Part shown: positions 44,301-55,955 of the stretch, piece by piece
Layout of the letters: the number at the start of each line of letters is the position of its first letter
Numbering within the stretch: the first letter of the stretch is position 1
Position numbers and translations under genes: made by a program
Notes under the pieces: generated by a model
The model's database searches: none
Told to the model about the DNA's origin: nothing
Seen by the model: the letters and a program-made list of their open reading frames with translations, nothing else
Source: Trichosporon coremiiforme
Taxonomy: Eukaryota; Basidiomycota; Tremellomycetes; Trichosporonales; Trichosporonaceae
Assembly (NCBI GenBank): GCA_039545355.1
Contig: BCJJ01000050.1
Span: forward strand, 1-64,000
DNA: 64,000 bases
Direction of reading: 5' to 3'

Positions 44301-45934
44301 ACACTGCTGCCGCGGATGTGCTTGACGCTCGCGCGATGATGCACGTGCGGACAGGCAATCGGCGTGCGGCGTCCCTCGCCTCGGTTGAGAAGGAGGGTCA
44401 TGACGACCGCGCTCGCCGCATCAAGTTGGAGCAAAAGGCTGGGCAGCGCGATGCCAAGGCGACTGCAAAATCCCCAGCCTCGCCAGTCAAGGCGGACAAG
44501 GGCAAGGCTGCCGCCGAGCGTCCGAAGGCACCTCGGATGCGGCGTATCTCCACGACCCACACCCACTCGGAGCATGTTTCCACTGACCACACCAACGTCA
44601 ACTCGGCACTGGACGAAGCGGCCGCCAACGCAGCTGCCAACGCCGCCGCAGCGGCCGAGATCAGTGACGCGCCTCGCCCTCTGCCGAGTATCGTCATGAC
44701 CCAGTCCCGCAGTGCGAAGATCAACTATGCCCTGCGCTGTGTGCTCGCTTCGGAGCCCGAGGACCGCTTCGTCATCTTCGGCGCGTGGGAGGAGCTCGCG
44801 CACCTGACGGAGGCGCTCGACCTTGTCAAGGTCAAGAGCGTGTACGCCGGGGCGCGCGTCAAGGCCGAACAACGGCAGAGAGCACTCGCCGAGTTCGGGC
44901 AAGGCGATGTGAAGGTCGTCATTCTCGAGCTTAAACATGCAGCCAGAGGTTTGTAAGTATCACCTGCCACTTTTCTTTGTCCTGCGTAGCTTTGAGATTC
45001 CCTTTGAAGCTGACCCCAGAAACCTCACAAATGCGAACCGGATGGTCTTCCTCTCCCCCGTGTGGTCGCTCGACGTGCAAGCGCAGGCGATCAAGCGTAT
45101 TCACCGAATCGGGCAGACGCGGCCCACCCGCATTGACATCTTGGTCACGGAGGGCACGTTCGAGGAGGACATCGTGCGGCGCGAGAAGGCAGCAAGAGGG
45201 AGCGAAGACGAGAAGCGCTACTCGCGCGCATTGATTGAGGTGAGTCGAGTCGAGTCATTCGCAGTTGGATCCACCTCCTCATAACTGACACGCAGACGCC
45301 GCGCTTTGTCGAGGACCGACCGGATGAGCGGCCAGCCCTGTTCCCCGTTCCGCTCGTACCGGGGCAAATGGATTTGGAGGAGGAGAGAGCGTACGCTGCT
45401 GCTCTGGCTGAGGTGACTGCTCCGGGAGCTGTCCTACTCGAGGAGTTAACGGACCGCCGTGTCGAGCCAATGTCATCTTCAGCAACACCAGCCGAAACAG
45501 ATCCGGTCAAGATGGAGCTTGACTCGCCAGCTCTTGCAGTTATCGAGGTCGAGGGCGCCGCGCCCAAGCGCACTCTGCGCTTCGCCGACGAGGAAGCCGC
45601 CGAGGTGAAGTCGGGCAAGAGGGCCAGATTTGCGTCGCCCAGTCCAGGTCCCAGTGCAGAGGCTGGACCGTCTAGAAGAGCGAGGTTCGCGTCTCCAGAT
45701 GTCGAAGCGGAACCACCGAAGAGAGCCCGCTTCGCCTCCCCACCTCCAGCCCCGGTTCTCAACGCCGAACCAGACACGCAGACACCGATACCTGTGCGGG
45801 TAGCGACCCCTCCGCCTGTTAAGACCGAGTCGGCCACCAAAGGGGAGGGCGAGCGCCCACCCACGAGTCCGCCACCTCCAACAACGGATGATACAGATCA
45901 AAACACACAGCGTAAGCGCGCCCGCTTCGAATAG
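41303..45934 (+). CDS. SNF2-family ATPase/helicase-like protein
   Basis: Eight exons (41303-42127, 42201-42359, 42415-43140, 43188-43296, 43333-43422, 43458-44952, 45020-45239, 45296-45934), 1420 aa. SNF2 proteins use ATP to move along DNA and remodel chromatin or repair intermediates. Motifs: EQMGVGKTLMCLALIL (I), LVVVPQILVGQWLQQI (Ia), DEGNIANN in place of DEAH (II), RRWIVSGTPTTN (III, built by a splice), FVIFGAWEELAHL (IV) and QAIKRIHRIGQTRPTRIDIL (VI). Long inserts separate the two lobes. The N-terminal 275 residues are acidic and Pro-rich; the tail has three RARFASP units and ends KRARFE. It resembles the Rad5/Rad16 branch without an evident RING. Every splice keeps frame. Confidence 0.85.
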
Positions 45935-45970
45935 TTGTAGAGTTGTACAGACAGATGCATAGACGTATCC

Positions 45971-48657
45971 CTATGCCTTGACAGCTTCCTTCTCCTTCGT
46001 CTCTACATTCTCTTCCCTCTCCGTCTTGGGCTGAGCCACAGGCAGGGGACGGGGCATAACGCCTCTCCGCTCCCACTTGCCCTCCATGCCCTCGATCTCG
46101 TGCCGGACAATCTCGCGTCCATGCAATCTCCACAAACGCTTCCTCATCGTCTTCCGTTCCCTGTCCCAGGCCTGGGGCGCCTTGTCCACCCGTCCGCCGA
46201 GGCGGCCCATGTCGTTGAACCAGCGGAGGATGATGTGCAGCGCAGAATCGTTGGTGGCGATCTGGCGCAGGATACGGAATCCGAGGTCCCAGCGGAGCTT
46301 GATTGCGCACTTCTGAAGAAGGGCGGACGCAGTCGGGAGGAGCATGGGGTGAGAAGGTACCGAAGCGGAGGATGATCGCGGGGAGGAAGGAGACGCTGGG
46401 GATGAGGGAGAGGCGCAGGCGTGTTCGAACCACTTGACTGCCGAGGCGAGACGGCCAGCACGAGCACGCATGAGCGAGACAACGAAAGGCGCCTCAGCCT
46501 CGGAGGGCAGATACTTACGCTCCGCCTCCTCACTCTCACCCTGATCCTCTTTGACTTCGGAGGACTGAGTGAGGGAAGACGAGGGGGCGTTGCGGCCCAT
46601 GATGAACAGCGTCCCGTCCCGCTCCACTACGGTGGGAAGCTGCACATCGTTGAGCGTCTTCCACTTCGCATTGGCGCAGGCGGCAGCGAAGGCGGCACCA
46701 CTGGGCGGCAGGACAAACCATGGCTTCGCCATGACGGACAGACGACGCGCGAGGAACGGTTCGTCCTCTGCCAGTTCGACTAGATGCTTGAAAGCGGCTT
46801 CCTCGCCGACGAGTGAGATCAGGGCGGCAATGCTCTCGGAAGCTCCCTCCTGAACCTGCACCGCTTCTTCGGACACGCTCGTGGAGGCCGGATCAGACGT
46901 TTCGGCGGTCTCAGCAGGCGACCGCAAAATGTCGGTCTGCAGCATGACATTGGCCAGCGGCCCGGTGTCCGGTGATGGCGTCTCCAGCACAACCGGGTTG
47001 AGCGGCACCTCCTTCTCCTTCGGTCGGCCGATGAGGGCGTCACTGCGGACACGGAACAGAGCGCGCTTCGCCTCGTCTCCAGCCTCGGTGGCGAGGCACT
47101 CCTTCGCGACGCGCTGCGCGAAAGCCGTTCTCTGCGCCGACCTATGTCCTCTCGTGAACGCTCGGATCAGCGCGAGCGCCGTGCCCGCATCGAGCGCACC
47201 CGAGCGGTAGTAGATCGCCTCAACAATGGCTAGGAGTCCGGCATCCGCGAGCGTGCGGAGGAACTCTGGCGGCATCGGTTGACTCCGTGCGTCATATGCC
47301 AGACGGCGGAGAGCCGTTGGTGGTGGGTTCGCGAGCGCTAACCTTGTGATTTGCCTCGCACCTGGGGGGTTGTATCGCCTCACTGCTTGGCCACCCGGAC
47401 TCGGGACGGGATTCGGCAGGGCGAGATAAAACTCGAGCGCATCGCCGAGGTTCAGACTTTCAAGATGCAGGTTGATCGCGCTCGCGGGCAGGGGCGGGAA
47501 CCGCCGGTCTCTTGCCATCAGAAGCAGCTTCTCGTGCGCCCACGCGTTCAGGTTCTCGTCGCCGGGTACCACATCCGCGGTACGGATCGCCTCGAGGATG
47601 AGATCGACAGCTGCCGGGTCAATCTTGCTCGCCCGCATTGTGTCGAGCAAATCGTCGATGGCTCGGGTCGCGCGAACGTGTTTCTTCCACTGCAGTGCTG
47701 CCCGCGCAACTGTGATTTGCACGACGAGAGAAGCGGCACGCGGGTGCTCCGCAATGCTGCCGTCGATGTGACCAGGCAGCTTGCCGAGCGCGAGAGGATA
47801 GTGAAGCAACTTGACGGCTGCTTGCGGGTCGGTTCTGGCGAGATGCAGGGCGATCTCGAGCAGCGGCCAGTCGCGCTTGTCCCACTTTGCGGTTGCTGAG
47901 AGCTCGTAGAACACAGACGGCAGGAGGTCGTTGGCATCCTCTGCTCGCAGGGCACGGGAGACACCAACGAGTGCCGGCCGGGTCAGGCGCGCAAGCACTT
48001 TACGCTTGATGCTCGGCGCGATGACGCGGTACGCCTGTGCCACGAGAGAGAGGCGGAGACGCTCCTTCTCCGTTTGCGGGTGCTCGCTATCCGCCTCCTC
48101 ATTCAGGATCTCGCGGAGCACACGGTGGTTCGGAGCGCGCAACAGGAGGTCGCTGAGTAGCTCTTCGTGACATCCCGCCGCTCGGAGGTTGGCATACAGC
48201 GTCCGTATGCGGGGGAAGAGCGAGACGAGGTGGTGCGAGAAGAGCGGCGACTGGCGGAGCTGCTTGTAGGCGCTCGCGGGATCGATCCAGCGCTTCTCAG
48301 AGCCAGTGGCGAGGCATGCCTCCATGAGCTCCTCATCCTTCGCAAACGACTGCGGGGGAAGGTCGACGTCGGGGTCGAGGAACGCTTCGAGCGTTATCCG
48401 GCTGCTAGTCGCGACCGGCGAGGCTCGAGGCCAGTACTGGATAGCACTGATTTCGGGGGCGGTATCCGTCGCATTGTCGCCAGAGGGAAGGCCGAGTGCT
48501 GCCCGCTGCGCCTGATCCGAAAAGCGCCGCCGCCCGACGGCGGGCACTAGCCGAGTCGGCGGCGGATGCAACAGTGCCGCGCGGCGGACACGCAGCAGCG
48601 CGCGATGACCGAAACTGGCGTCAGCTCGCACCCGGTGCTAGTAGCGTACCTGGGCAT
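45971..48657 (-). CDS. large unknown protein with mitochondrial-type leader
   Basis: An 8-nt first exon (48657-48650, ATGCCCAG), a 35-nt intron with gctgacgccag, and one long exon (48614-45971) give 883 aa. The start reads MPSFGHRALLRVRRAALLHP followed by RLVPAVGRRRF: Arg-rich without acids, like a mitochondrial presequence. The body is mostly amphipathic helices (RLSLVAQAYRVIAPSIKRKV, DLILEAIRTADVVPGDENLN, AFTRGHRSAQRTAFAQRV), suggesting a helical-repeat protein such as a PPR-like RNA factor, but I see no clear 35-residue period. The C-terminus is charged and helical (KWFEHACAS, RLWRLHGREIV). Without the tiny exon no ATG exists near the frame's start, which supports the model. Confidence 0.7.
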
Positions 48658-48943
48658 GTCCGTAACTCGCAACAGTCGCGAACGAAAACAAAGTCGTAAG
48701 CCAAGGGATGAGATGGAGGGAAGGAGTTGGTCGGAAGACCGCCCGAAATTCAAGATACGGCGAGGAAGACAGTCGTGCCTGAGTTGAGTAGGACCACGTG
48801 GACGGCCGTCATGTGAAGCCCTCCACCGGACGACCAAAATCTTGCCACTGTGCTTGCACTGCGCTCGATCGCCTCCACCTCTGAGCTCAACTTTTGGGCG
48901 CGCTGACGTTTGTTGACTCAACTGATCACAGAAGGAATACACC

Positions 48944-49876
48944 ATGGTGAGCTAAAGTCATTTTGTTCGAGCTGACTATCAGCCCCGCGCTTCCAAGACC
49001 GGAACGAGGAAACACGCCCAGGCCGTGCCGCTGCGTGCGGCGCAGAGCGCCGAGAAGGTCCTGCCCGGCAGCGACCTCGATGCGACTGTGAGTGTTGCCC
49101 GCGAAAGGGATCGAGCACATGTAGCTCCTAGGATGATGTTGCAGTCCTCTACGTGGGGCACGAGCTGACGCCAGATCGCAAACATGGTCGCCAAGTCGGT
49201 CGACTCGCAGCCGAAGCAGCTTCGCCACAAGCCCTTCCATGCGCAGCTTGTTGCCCAGTCCCAGCCGTACTCCAAGTCGCACCAGAAGCGCGAGAAGCGC
49301 AAGGCGAAGCAGCAGCTCGCTGGTGGAATGGGTTCCGTCGCCGCTGCGCTGGTCGACCTGGCGCCTGAGCTTGCGCCTGAGCCGGAGGTCGAGACCAAGA
49401 CGCCGAAGGAGAAGCAGCAGGCTGCCGAGGAGGCGAAGCGACGAAAGGAGGAGGATGGCAAGATCGGGCAAGGCAGCAAGAGGACGATGCGCGAGAAGCA
49501 GAGGCGGAAACAGATGTGAGTACGAGATTGAGGGGCTCGTAGCGTGTTGAGTGCGGCACAGCCCAAGTGTTGTCGGCACAGTTGGCAGGCCGCAGCACAC
49601 AGCGCCGCTTACCCGGTGTAGACACCCCTGCTACCCACATGAGGAATACAGCTAACAACCAGCTCCGCCGCGGCTGTCCGCATTCCTGCCGTCATGCAGC
49701 ACCCTTCCTTCCGTGCGAACCCCTGGGCGACGATCCGTGAGCACGCGGGCAACACGCTCGCGGCCGCCGAGAGCGTGAAGGACATGGAGGAGCGGGCGAG
49801 GCAGAAGCGTACCCCCAAGGCGAACATTACGGTTGGCGGGGTCAAGAGCGCGGGTGGCATGGAGGGTATCGAGTAA
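48944..49876 (+). CDS. SLX9: ribosome biogenesis protein Slx9
   Basis: Four exons: 48944-48946, 48983-49087, 49175-49515 and 49663-49876 (introns 36, 87 and 147 nt), 220 aa. Slx9 is a nucleolar factor for pre-40S maturation and export. Supporting sequence: a basic start (PRASKTGTRKHAQ), then FHAQLVAQSQPYSKSHQKR with KRKAKQQLAGGM, the family's YSKSH plus basic block, and IPAVMQHPSFRANPWATIRE followed by HAGNTL near the end. The first exon is just the ATG, followed at once by gtgagc; all other phases agree. It is divergent from the mitochondrial-type gene, 286 bp between starts. The family call rests on recalled motifs. Confidence 0.75.
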
Positions 49877-50046
49877 TCGGACCGTGTGGTTCAGGATCAG
49901 GCCTGGTTGGAAGAGGCGACAATTGTAACATTATGCTAGATGGGATTGCAGGACTACACTACAGGTTTAGACTGACGACAGACTCACGCTCACTCACAAA
50001 CAACGAACAGATACCCGCAGTACTCACAGACATGTACTGATCAGGG

Positions 50047-51081
50047 CTACTGCCAGAACAGCGGCTTCCACTTCTTCGGCCTAACCTCCTCCAGATCCCT
50101 TCCCTCAATCCAGGCGAGATTCTCTGCACTCCACGGTCCCTCCGTCCCAAACAAGAAAGGGGAGCGCGCGGGACGACCAACGAAAAGTCTGTGTGCGGGC
50201 GGGACGAATTTGAGCTCGTCGTGCTCGTTGAGGGGGGAGGCTAAGTTAGATGCGGTATTGGTGCGGGGCGGGAGAGGGATGGAGGTCGAGGGAGGTGGAG
50301 AGACGGGCGGAGGCGAGGAGAGCGGCGACGGACTTGCTTCACGCGTCTTGCGGAGCATCCTCTTGCCCTTCCCCTTCCCCTTTGCCGTCTCAGCTTTCGG
50401 CTTGGGTACTTTGGGCGTTGCCTTCGGCTTGGAGCCTTTTGGCTGCGGCTTGCTCCTTTCCTTCATCGTAGTCATCTTCGACCTCGGCTTAGGCGGAGGA
50501 CGTGCCCCTCCACTCTTCCCCTCCCTGCGGCCCCGCTTTCCATTCTGCCCTATCTTCGTCTCGGTCTCAGGTTCGGGGTCACTGTCAGAATCAATGACGA
50601 GCACTTCGGCGATGTCCGCTCGGACTGGTGGAGGCTGTGGAAGCGGACCCTGGACCACAATAGCGGCCTCATCGAGAGCGCCGAGGAAATGCCGGTCGGA
50701 GATCTGTTCTCGGACTTGTGGTACCTGCTTCGCCGAGAGGCTCGCTTTACTCCGAGCTTGAGCCTTGGACGAGCCTTGTCCCCCTCCCCGCTTCGTGTTC
50801 GCCGTCACTTGCCGTGCTACGGGACGGTCGTGTGCGTCGTGAGCGGGGTGAGCTTGTCCACGCTGCCCATGTGATGACGCAGTTGGAGGCCCCTTCTTCG
50901 CTGGTGCGGTCGTTGTGCTCGTAACACGCTTCTCGGCCGGCTTGCCCGCGGCTGCTCGGCGGGGAGCAGATGGAGTCGGATCGGCACGTTTCCACTTCCT
51001 CTGCTTCGGCTTTGGTGGCACGTTGACGGGGATTTGCAGTGGCGCCAGCTCGTCGAGCCAGCTGAGGTCGAGCGTGCTCAT
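50047..51081 (-). CDS. unknown basic, low-complexity protein
   Basis: A single-exon frame of 344 aa with ATG at 51081 (MSTLDLSWLDELAPLQIPVN). The N-terminal 20 residues and the last 60 (ELKFVPPAHRLFVG, FLFGTEGPWSAENLAWIEG, RPKKWKPLFWQ) look conserved and aromatic; the middle is Lys/Pro-rich (KPKATPKVPKPKAE, KGKGKGKR) with an acidic spot (VLVIDSDSDPEPETETK). The composition suggests a nuclear, nucleic-acid-associated protein. Family not recognised. Confidence 0.6.
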   Translation of the reverse strand: MSTLDLSWLDELAPLQIPVNVPPKPKQRKWKRADPTPSAPRRAAAGKPAEKRVTSTTTAPAKKGPPTASSHGQRGQAHPAHDAHDRPVARQVTANTKRGGGQGSSKAQARSKASLSAKQVPQVREQISDRHFLGALDEAAIVVQGPLPQPPPVRADIAEVLVIDSDSDPEPETETKIGQNGKRGRREGKSGGARPPPKPRSKMTTMKERSKPQPKGSKPKATPKVPKPKAETAKGKGKGKRMLRKTREASPSPLSSPPPVSPPPSTSIPLPPRTNTASNLASPLNEHDELKFVPPAHRLFVGRPARSPFLFGTEGPWSAENLAWIEGRDLEEVRPKKWKPLFWQ

Positions 51082-51881
51082 TGTGATCAGTGCATGAAGT
51101 GCAGATGTTGCTGTTCGAAGTCAGTCTGTTCGCGTTGAGAACGCCCTTATACACACAGAGGACGTCCTCGACGTCCTTGCATGCCCGCCCCGCCTCTCCA
51201 CACTGCCAGCGCCCTTGCTGCTTCATTGTCGTCACTACATCGTGGCTCCCAGCAAGGGCCAGAGCTCACGATCGCGTTCCCTATTTTTACTACCACCGGC
51301 ATCGTCATTCGCCAGGTTTTTATCTTTTCAAGTACGTCTACAGCCGCAAGATGCCAAGCCCCACCGTAATACCTCTTGATCGATTCGGCTGCGGCTGCGG
51401 CATCCTTTTGATTGTGGATGCGGCAAGAGTGAATGGATTCTCGGGAATATCCCGAGTGCGGTCGGCGACCATGATTAGCGAGTGAGCGTGATGGAATACG
51501 CCGGCTGGGGCCGGACGAGAGAGGGGCGAATCCCCCACTCGGATCGGGACCCTGTCGTCCAGTGTCCAGTGGCCCGTAGATAGGGGCGAAAGGGAGCGTC
51601 ACCCAAGGACAGCGTTGGGGATATCCAGAGTGACCAGGTCACGTGTTCGACCCGAGGGACCCGAGCTCGGTTCGCCTATGTCCGACTGTGGTGGTGGACG
51701 GGGCCCGGCGCGTGCAGAGCCGGTAAACCAGGTAGGGTTGGGGCCTGGGTCGCCTGGGCCGAGCTGGGTCGCTGGGTCGTTACTGGTGGGTGGGCACCTC
51801 AGTAGTGGTCGCGCCATACCTTAACCTGGACACACCTCTCCTTGCAATCTCACAACCACACACTCCCTCCAACAGCCAACA
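51082..51881. other. divergent intergenic region (unknown basic protein / PEX11)
   Basis: About 800 bp holding both promoters. Short frames on both strands show no motifs. No RNA gene supported. Confidence 0.55.
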
Positions 51882-53015
51882 ATGTCCAAGACCGAGTCCC
51901 AGATCGAGAAGTTCCTCAGCAAGGCGTCGACCGTCCTCGCGACCCAGCAGGGTCTCGACGCCGGCCTCCACCTCATGGCCTACTCGAGCCCCCTCGTCGC
52001 CGCCGCCATGCTCAAGATTGTTCAGAGGCGCGCCCAGCAGGGTGTCAAGAGCCCCACCCTCATCAACTCGGCCGCTGGCGTCGTTCGCGCTGGTACTGCC
52101 GTCGGAGAGGCGAGGACGATCATGCGTGCTTTCGGTGAGTAGAGCAGGCGAGGCCGTCAGGCCGAGCCTACTATCTGCAGCTTGAGTTGGAGCACGGTCG
52201 GACATCCCCCAGCAAACTACAGGCAAGCACAGAGATGCCGAACACCGGGAATCCGGGAAGACTCCCACTGCGTGCGGTATGCGCCGTACTGCGCTCTTCG
52301 CTGCACACCGGTTGCGCTGCAGCTCGGAGAAGAGCGTGGTGCATGCAAATGCTGTCGCCTGCAAATCCGTTCGGCGGCGATGTCCACCGGGCCCCCGGTA
52401 CCGCCCTCAGCCGGCTCGCACGGCGCCACCAGCTCATCCCATCGAACATTGCTAACCCCAGGTCTTGTGCCCATGATCGACTGGCTGCTGAAGCTGCACC
52501 CCCGTCCCCTCGACGCTCTGCTTTCGCTCATCCGCCGCCCCCTGCAGGCGCTGAACCTGGGCGACGCGCGCGTGTTCAGCACCTACCGCGTGCTGCTCCT
52601 CATCGTCTTCTACGTGGGCGAGCACGTCTCCTGGCTCGGAAACAAGGGTGTCCTCCCCCTTGCCCCCGAGACGATCGGCCGCGTCGCCACCATCTCGATC
52701 CGCTCGTGGGCGATCGACGTCTTCCTCACCGCCGTCAAGCTGCTCACGCAGTACTCGAGCCTCCGCGCGCGCAAGGCGGAGCTCAAGCGCCTCCGCGCCA
52801 CCGGCGGCGGCGACAAGGAGAAGATTGCCGAGAAGGCCCAGGCCCTCCAGCAGGAGTACAAGACGTGGCAGACCCAGTCGGCCGTCACCTTCGGCTGGCT
52901 CCCCCTCACGTGGCAGTGGAGCTCGGGCGGCGCCCTCTGGTCCAACCCCCTCATCACGGCCGTCATCGGTCTGTACGTCGGTGTTGCCAAGGTCAACGCG
53001 GCTTGGAACAAGTAA
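51882..53015 (+). CDS. PEX11: peroxisomal membrane protein Pex11
   Basis: Two exons (51882-52134 and 52462-53015) with an unusually long 327-nt intron, 268 aa. Pex11 sits in the peroxisomal membrane and drives elongation and division. The start reads MSKTESQIEKFLSKASTVLA then TQQGLDAGLHLMAY, the amphipathic helix region; the middle has LGDARVFSTYRVLLLIVFYV and ISIRSWAIDVFLTAVKLL; a final hydrophobic segment (NPLITAVIGLYVGVAKVNA) ends the protein with AWNK. The length is near the family norm (230-280). The branch site gctaaccccag supports the acceptor. Confidence 0.88.
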
Positions 53016-54228
53016 GCGGCTGCAGCCAGAACGACCGCAGGTTGCGGAGGCGAGAACAGCTTGCCCTACCCCGGTCTCGGGACGCGGAGCTTCACCGAGA
53101 CGTCGAACAGGGAGACGCTCGCATCTGGCGGGAGAGAGTAGAGTGGCGGCGGGGAGAGCAGACGACAGACGTAAAAGAAGATCGGGCCGCAGCAAGCAAG
53201 CTGCCGCGGCCCCGGATACCCTCGAGAGAGTGAAAGACGTTCCTTCCCATTCATTTTGTAGTGATCAGTTAGTAGTACGAGCAGTGCCGCAGCAGCCGTG
53301 ATTTTAAAAATCTTGGTGTATGCAGAAAGTAGAGCGAACGCGGGGAGCGAGCGTAGCGAGCGAGTCGCATGTTGTGTGATGTGCTGGGTCGGGGAGCAGA
53401 GGGCCAGCATGAGCTGCTCGTCAGCGCTGATCGGGTTGTTCTAGCTGGACACGTGCTGGAGTGTAGCTCGTCGTCGCTGCCGATCTGTGATGCTGATTGG
53501 GAGTATCGTCAATGTGGCCGGATATCAACACCTCAGCCACGCCATTGAGCGATTGGGCCAGTCACAGTCAGGCTGTTTCAGAACGATGGGCGCACACAGA
53601 GAAACTGAGACAGTGCACGATACCCAGCGCACGCAGCGCACAGGCGTCGTGCATCGATCCAGGCCTGAAGCCTGGCCAAGCATGGCAGCCCTAATCTGCG
53701 CGCTCTGCGCCATACGCAAGAAGGCAGCAAACTCATAGCAACATGCAGCGAACATGCAGATTACGACAGTGTAGCACGCGCGGTGCAGCATGCATGCAGT
53801 GGTAGTGACCCGGTGCAGGTGCATTTTCCAATGTCCGATTCTGGTTGGGCAGAGAGACAGAGATTCCCGGCCCGCCGGCATGGATACACCGGCCGGCGCT
53901 CGCCATTCTGGAATGTGAGCTATGTGAGGGCAGGCCCAAACGCGGGGCTCAGAATGTCACCACCCCAGGGCGCAGCGGCTACCTTGCCGAGCACCAAGGT
54001 ACCCAGGGGCCATTTTCCAAGCCCAGCAGCCTGGTTGGATATTTCTGATAACGCGACTTCCGACTCCGACACCGAGTCGAGCCCGCCCAGCCCGCTTTGC
54101 CTTGCCTGATATACTTTGGCCGACACCGCCCACCGCTTCTCTTTCTTCCTCAAACATCAATTTCGACTCGAACACTTGGCGAACAGAAACAGAAACAGCT
54201 CGTTTCGCTCGCTGTACGACAATACGAC
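53016..54228. other. intergenic region between PEX11 and the carrier gene
   Basis: 1.2 kb with the PEX11 3' flank and the carrier promoter. No coding frame with motifs; no RNA gene seen. Confidence 0.55.
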
Positions 54229-55605
54229 ATGGGCCTCACTCAGACCCAGAAGGACCTCGTTGGTGGAAGTGTTGGTGGAGTTGCGCAGGTGCTCGTTGGC
54301 CAGGTGAGTGCTCCAGCCGGCCGTACTTCAGGCCGGGACAGCGGCCCCGCGGGCTTGAGGAGCGATGTCACCGCCGACGTCGTTCGGAGTAGCGAAAATG
54401 GGGGCGAGCGAAAGGGGCGACGGACGGAGAGAGGGGCGGATGCACGTGCTGTGCGCGTGCTTATCTCTTCACCTCGCCCTTTGCTCCGCGATAACGAGCG
54501 GGGAGATGAACGTGAGCTCCGTACAGCGGAGCAGAAACCGTCATTGACGAAACCCCGTTCTGCGCTCGTCTACCTCCCTATCCACTCGGAGCTCCGAAGC
54601 AGCCCGATCCGGAAACGCTGACAACCCAGCCCTTCGACATCGTCAAGGTGCGCATCCAGACCAACCCGACAGCCTACACCTCTCCCGTCGACTGCGCGTC
54701 CAAGATTCTGAAGGCCGACGGGCCTCTCGGCTTCTACAAGGGCACCCTCACGCCTCTCCTCGGTATCGGCGCGTGCGTCAGTATCCAGTTCGGCGCGCTG
54801 GAGTGGGCTAAGCGTCTCCTCTCCAACAACGGGGAAAAGACCCTCGGCCTCGGCGAGCTCTACGCTGCCGGCGCCGTCGCCGGTGTCGCGAACACGGCCG
54901 TCGCGGGCCCCGTCGAGCATATTCGTATCAGGCTGCAGACGCAGCCCGCCGGCGCGGACAAGCTCTACAATGGCCCGCTGGACTGTGTCCGCAAGCTTTA
55001 TGGACAGGGCGGATTGCCGGGCGTGTTCAAGGGGCAGGCGGCGACTATGCTCCGTGACGGTGTAGGATATGGGTGAGTAGGCAGTGCTCCGAAGGAGCGA
55101 TGTGCTGATCTCGATCTCCGACCTGGTTCACCCTTTAAAGTGAGCTAGGAGGCGGAGAGGGAGATGTCGGCACCGCTCCGGCCTTCGGCCCTCCGCTGAC
55201 GCGCGCAGAATGTACTTCCTCGTGTACGAATACCTGGTCCAGGCGCACTGCCTCCGCAACAATTGTTCGCGCGAGGACATCTCCCCCCTCTGGGCCCTCA
55301 CGTACGGCGCGACGGCAGGCTACGGCCTCTGGGGCTCGATCTACCCCGTCGACGTCGTCAAGTCCAAGATCCAGACCGACTCCCTCGACCCCTCCAAGCA
55401 GAAGTACAGGGGCATGCTGGACTGTGCCCGCCAGACTTGGAGGGCGCAGGGCGTCAAGGGTTTCACGGGCGGTCTTACGCCGACGCTGGTGAGGTCTCCG
55501 TTCGCCAATGGAGCGACGTTTGTTGCGTTCGAGCTCGCTATGCGGGCTATGGGTAGCCCGGAGAAGGGCGCGCCGGAGCACGAGCTCCCGGACCCCATCT
55601 ACTAG
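54229..55605 (+). CDS. YMC1: mitochondrial carrier, YMC1-like
   Basis: Three exons: 54229-54303, 54630-55072 and 55209-55605 (introns 326 and 136 nt), 304 aa, a standard carrier length. The three repeats carry the signature PX[DE]XX[KR]: PFDIVKVRIQT (made by the first splice), PVEHIRIRLQTQ and PVDVVKSKIQTD. GFYKGTLTPLLGIGACVSIQ and PLDCVRKLYGQGGLPGVFKG match the Ymc1/Ymc2 and carnitine-carrier branch of the inner mitochondrial membrane. Ymc1 has been linked to oleate- and glutamate-related and glycine transport; the exact substrate here is unknown. The Glu in the second signature is usual for this branch. Confidence 0.9.
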
Positions 55606-55955
55606 ACTTGCCGCGAGAGGGAGGAGCGAGGGGGGACGGATCAGCCATGGCCATACCCATAGACTCTGTAAGACTCACATCCAGACTCAGCTAGGACTCA
55701 GCTAGGACGTGTTAATTGTAATGAATCAGTATTGCATGAGCCCACCAGACGCATAACCATCCAACACTGAGCCGCCGAACGCTGACCCGCCGATACTGAC
55801 CCGCCGATACTGACCCGCCGTCCTCCTGGATATGCTAAATGTACATGCTGCTGCTGCTACCGAAAGTGAAGGAGATTATGACAGTTATGAACATGGGATA
55901 ACGGGTATTCCTGTGAGAGAACCAGAGAAATCATGAACGAATCGTGCCCACTTGT
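55606..55955. other. convergent intergenic region with two short repeats
   Basis: Between the 3' ends of the carrier and the PHD gene. Contains an 11-bp doublet actcagctagg at about 55684-55706 and a 14-15 bp array of ctgacccgccgata-like units at 55767-55823. No gene. Confidence 0.6.
55767..55823. repeat. 14-15 bp tandem repeat
   Basis: Four successive units begin at 55767, 55782, 55796 and 55810: ctgagccgccgaacg, then two of ctgacccgccgata, then ctgacccgccgtcc. The units drift only slightly, so the array is young. Confidence 0.85.
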
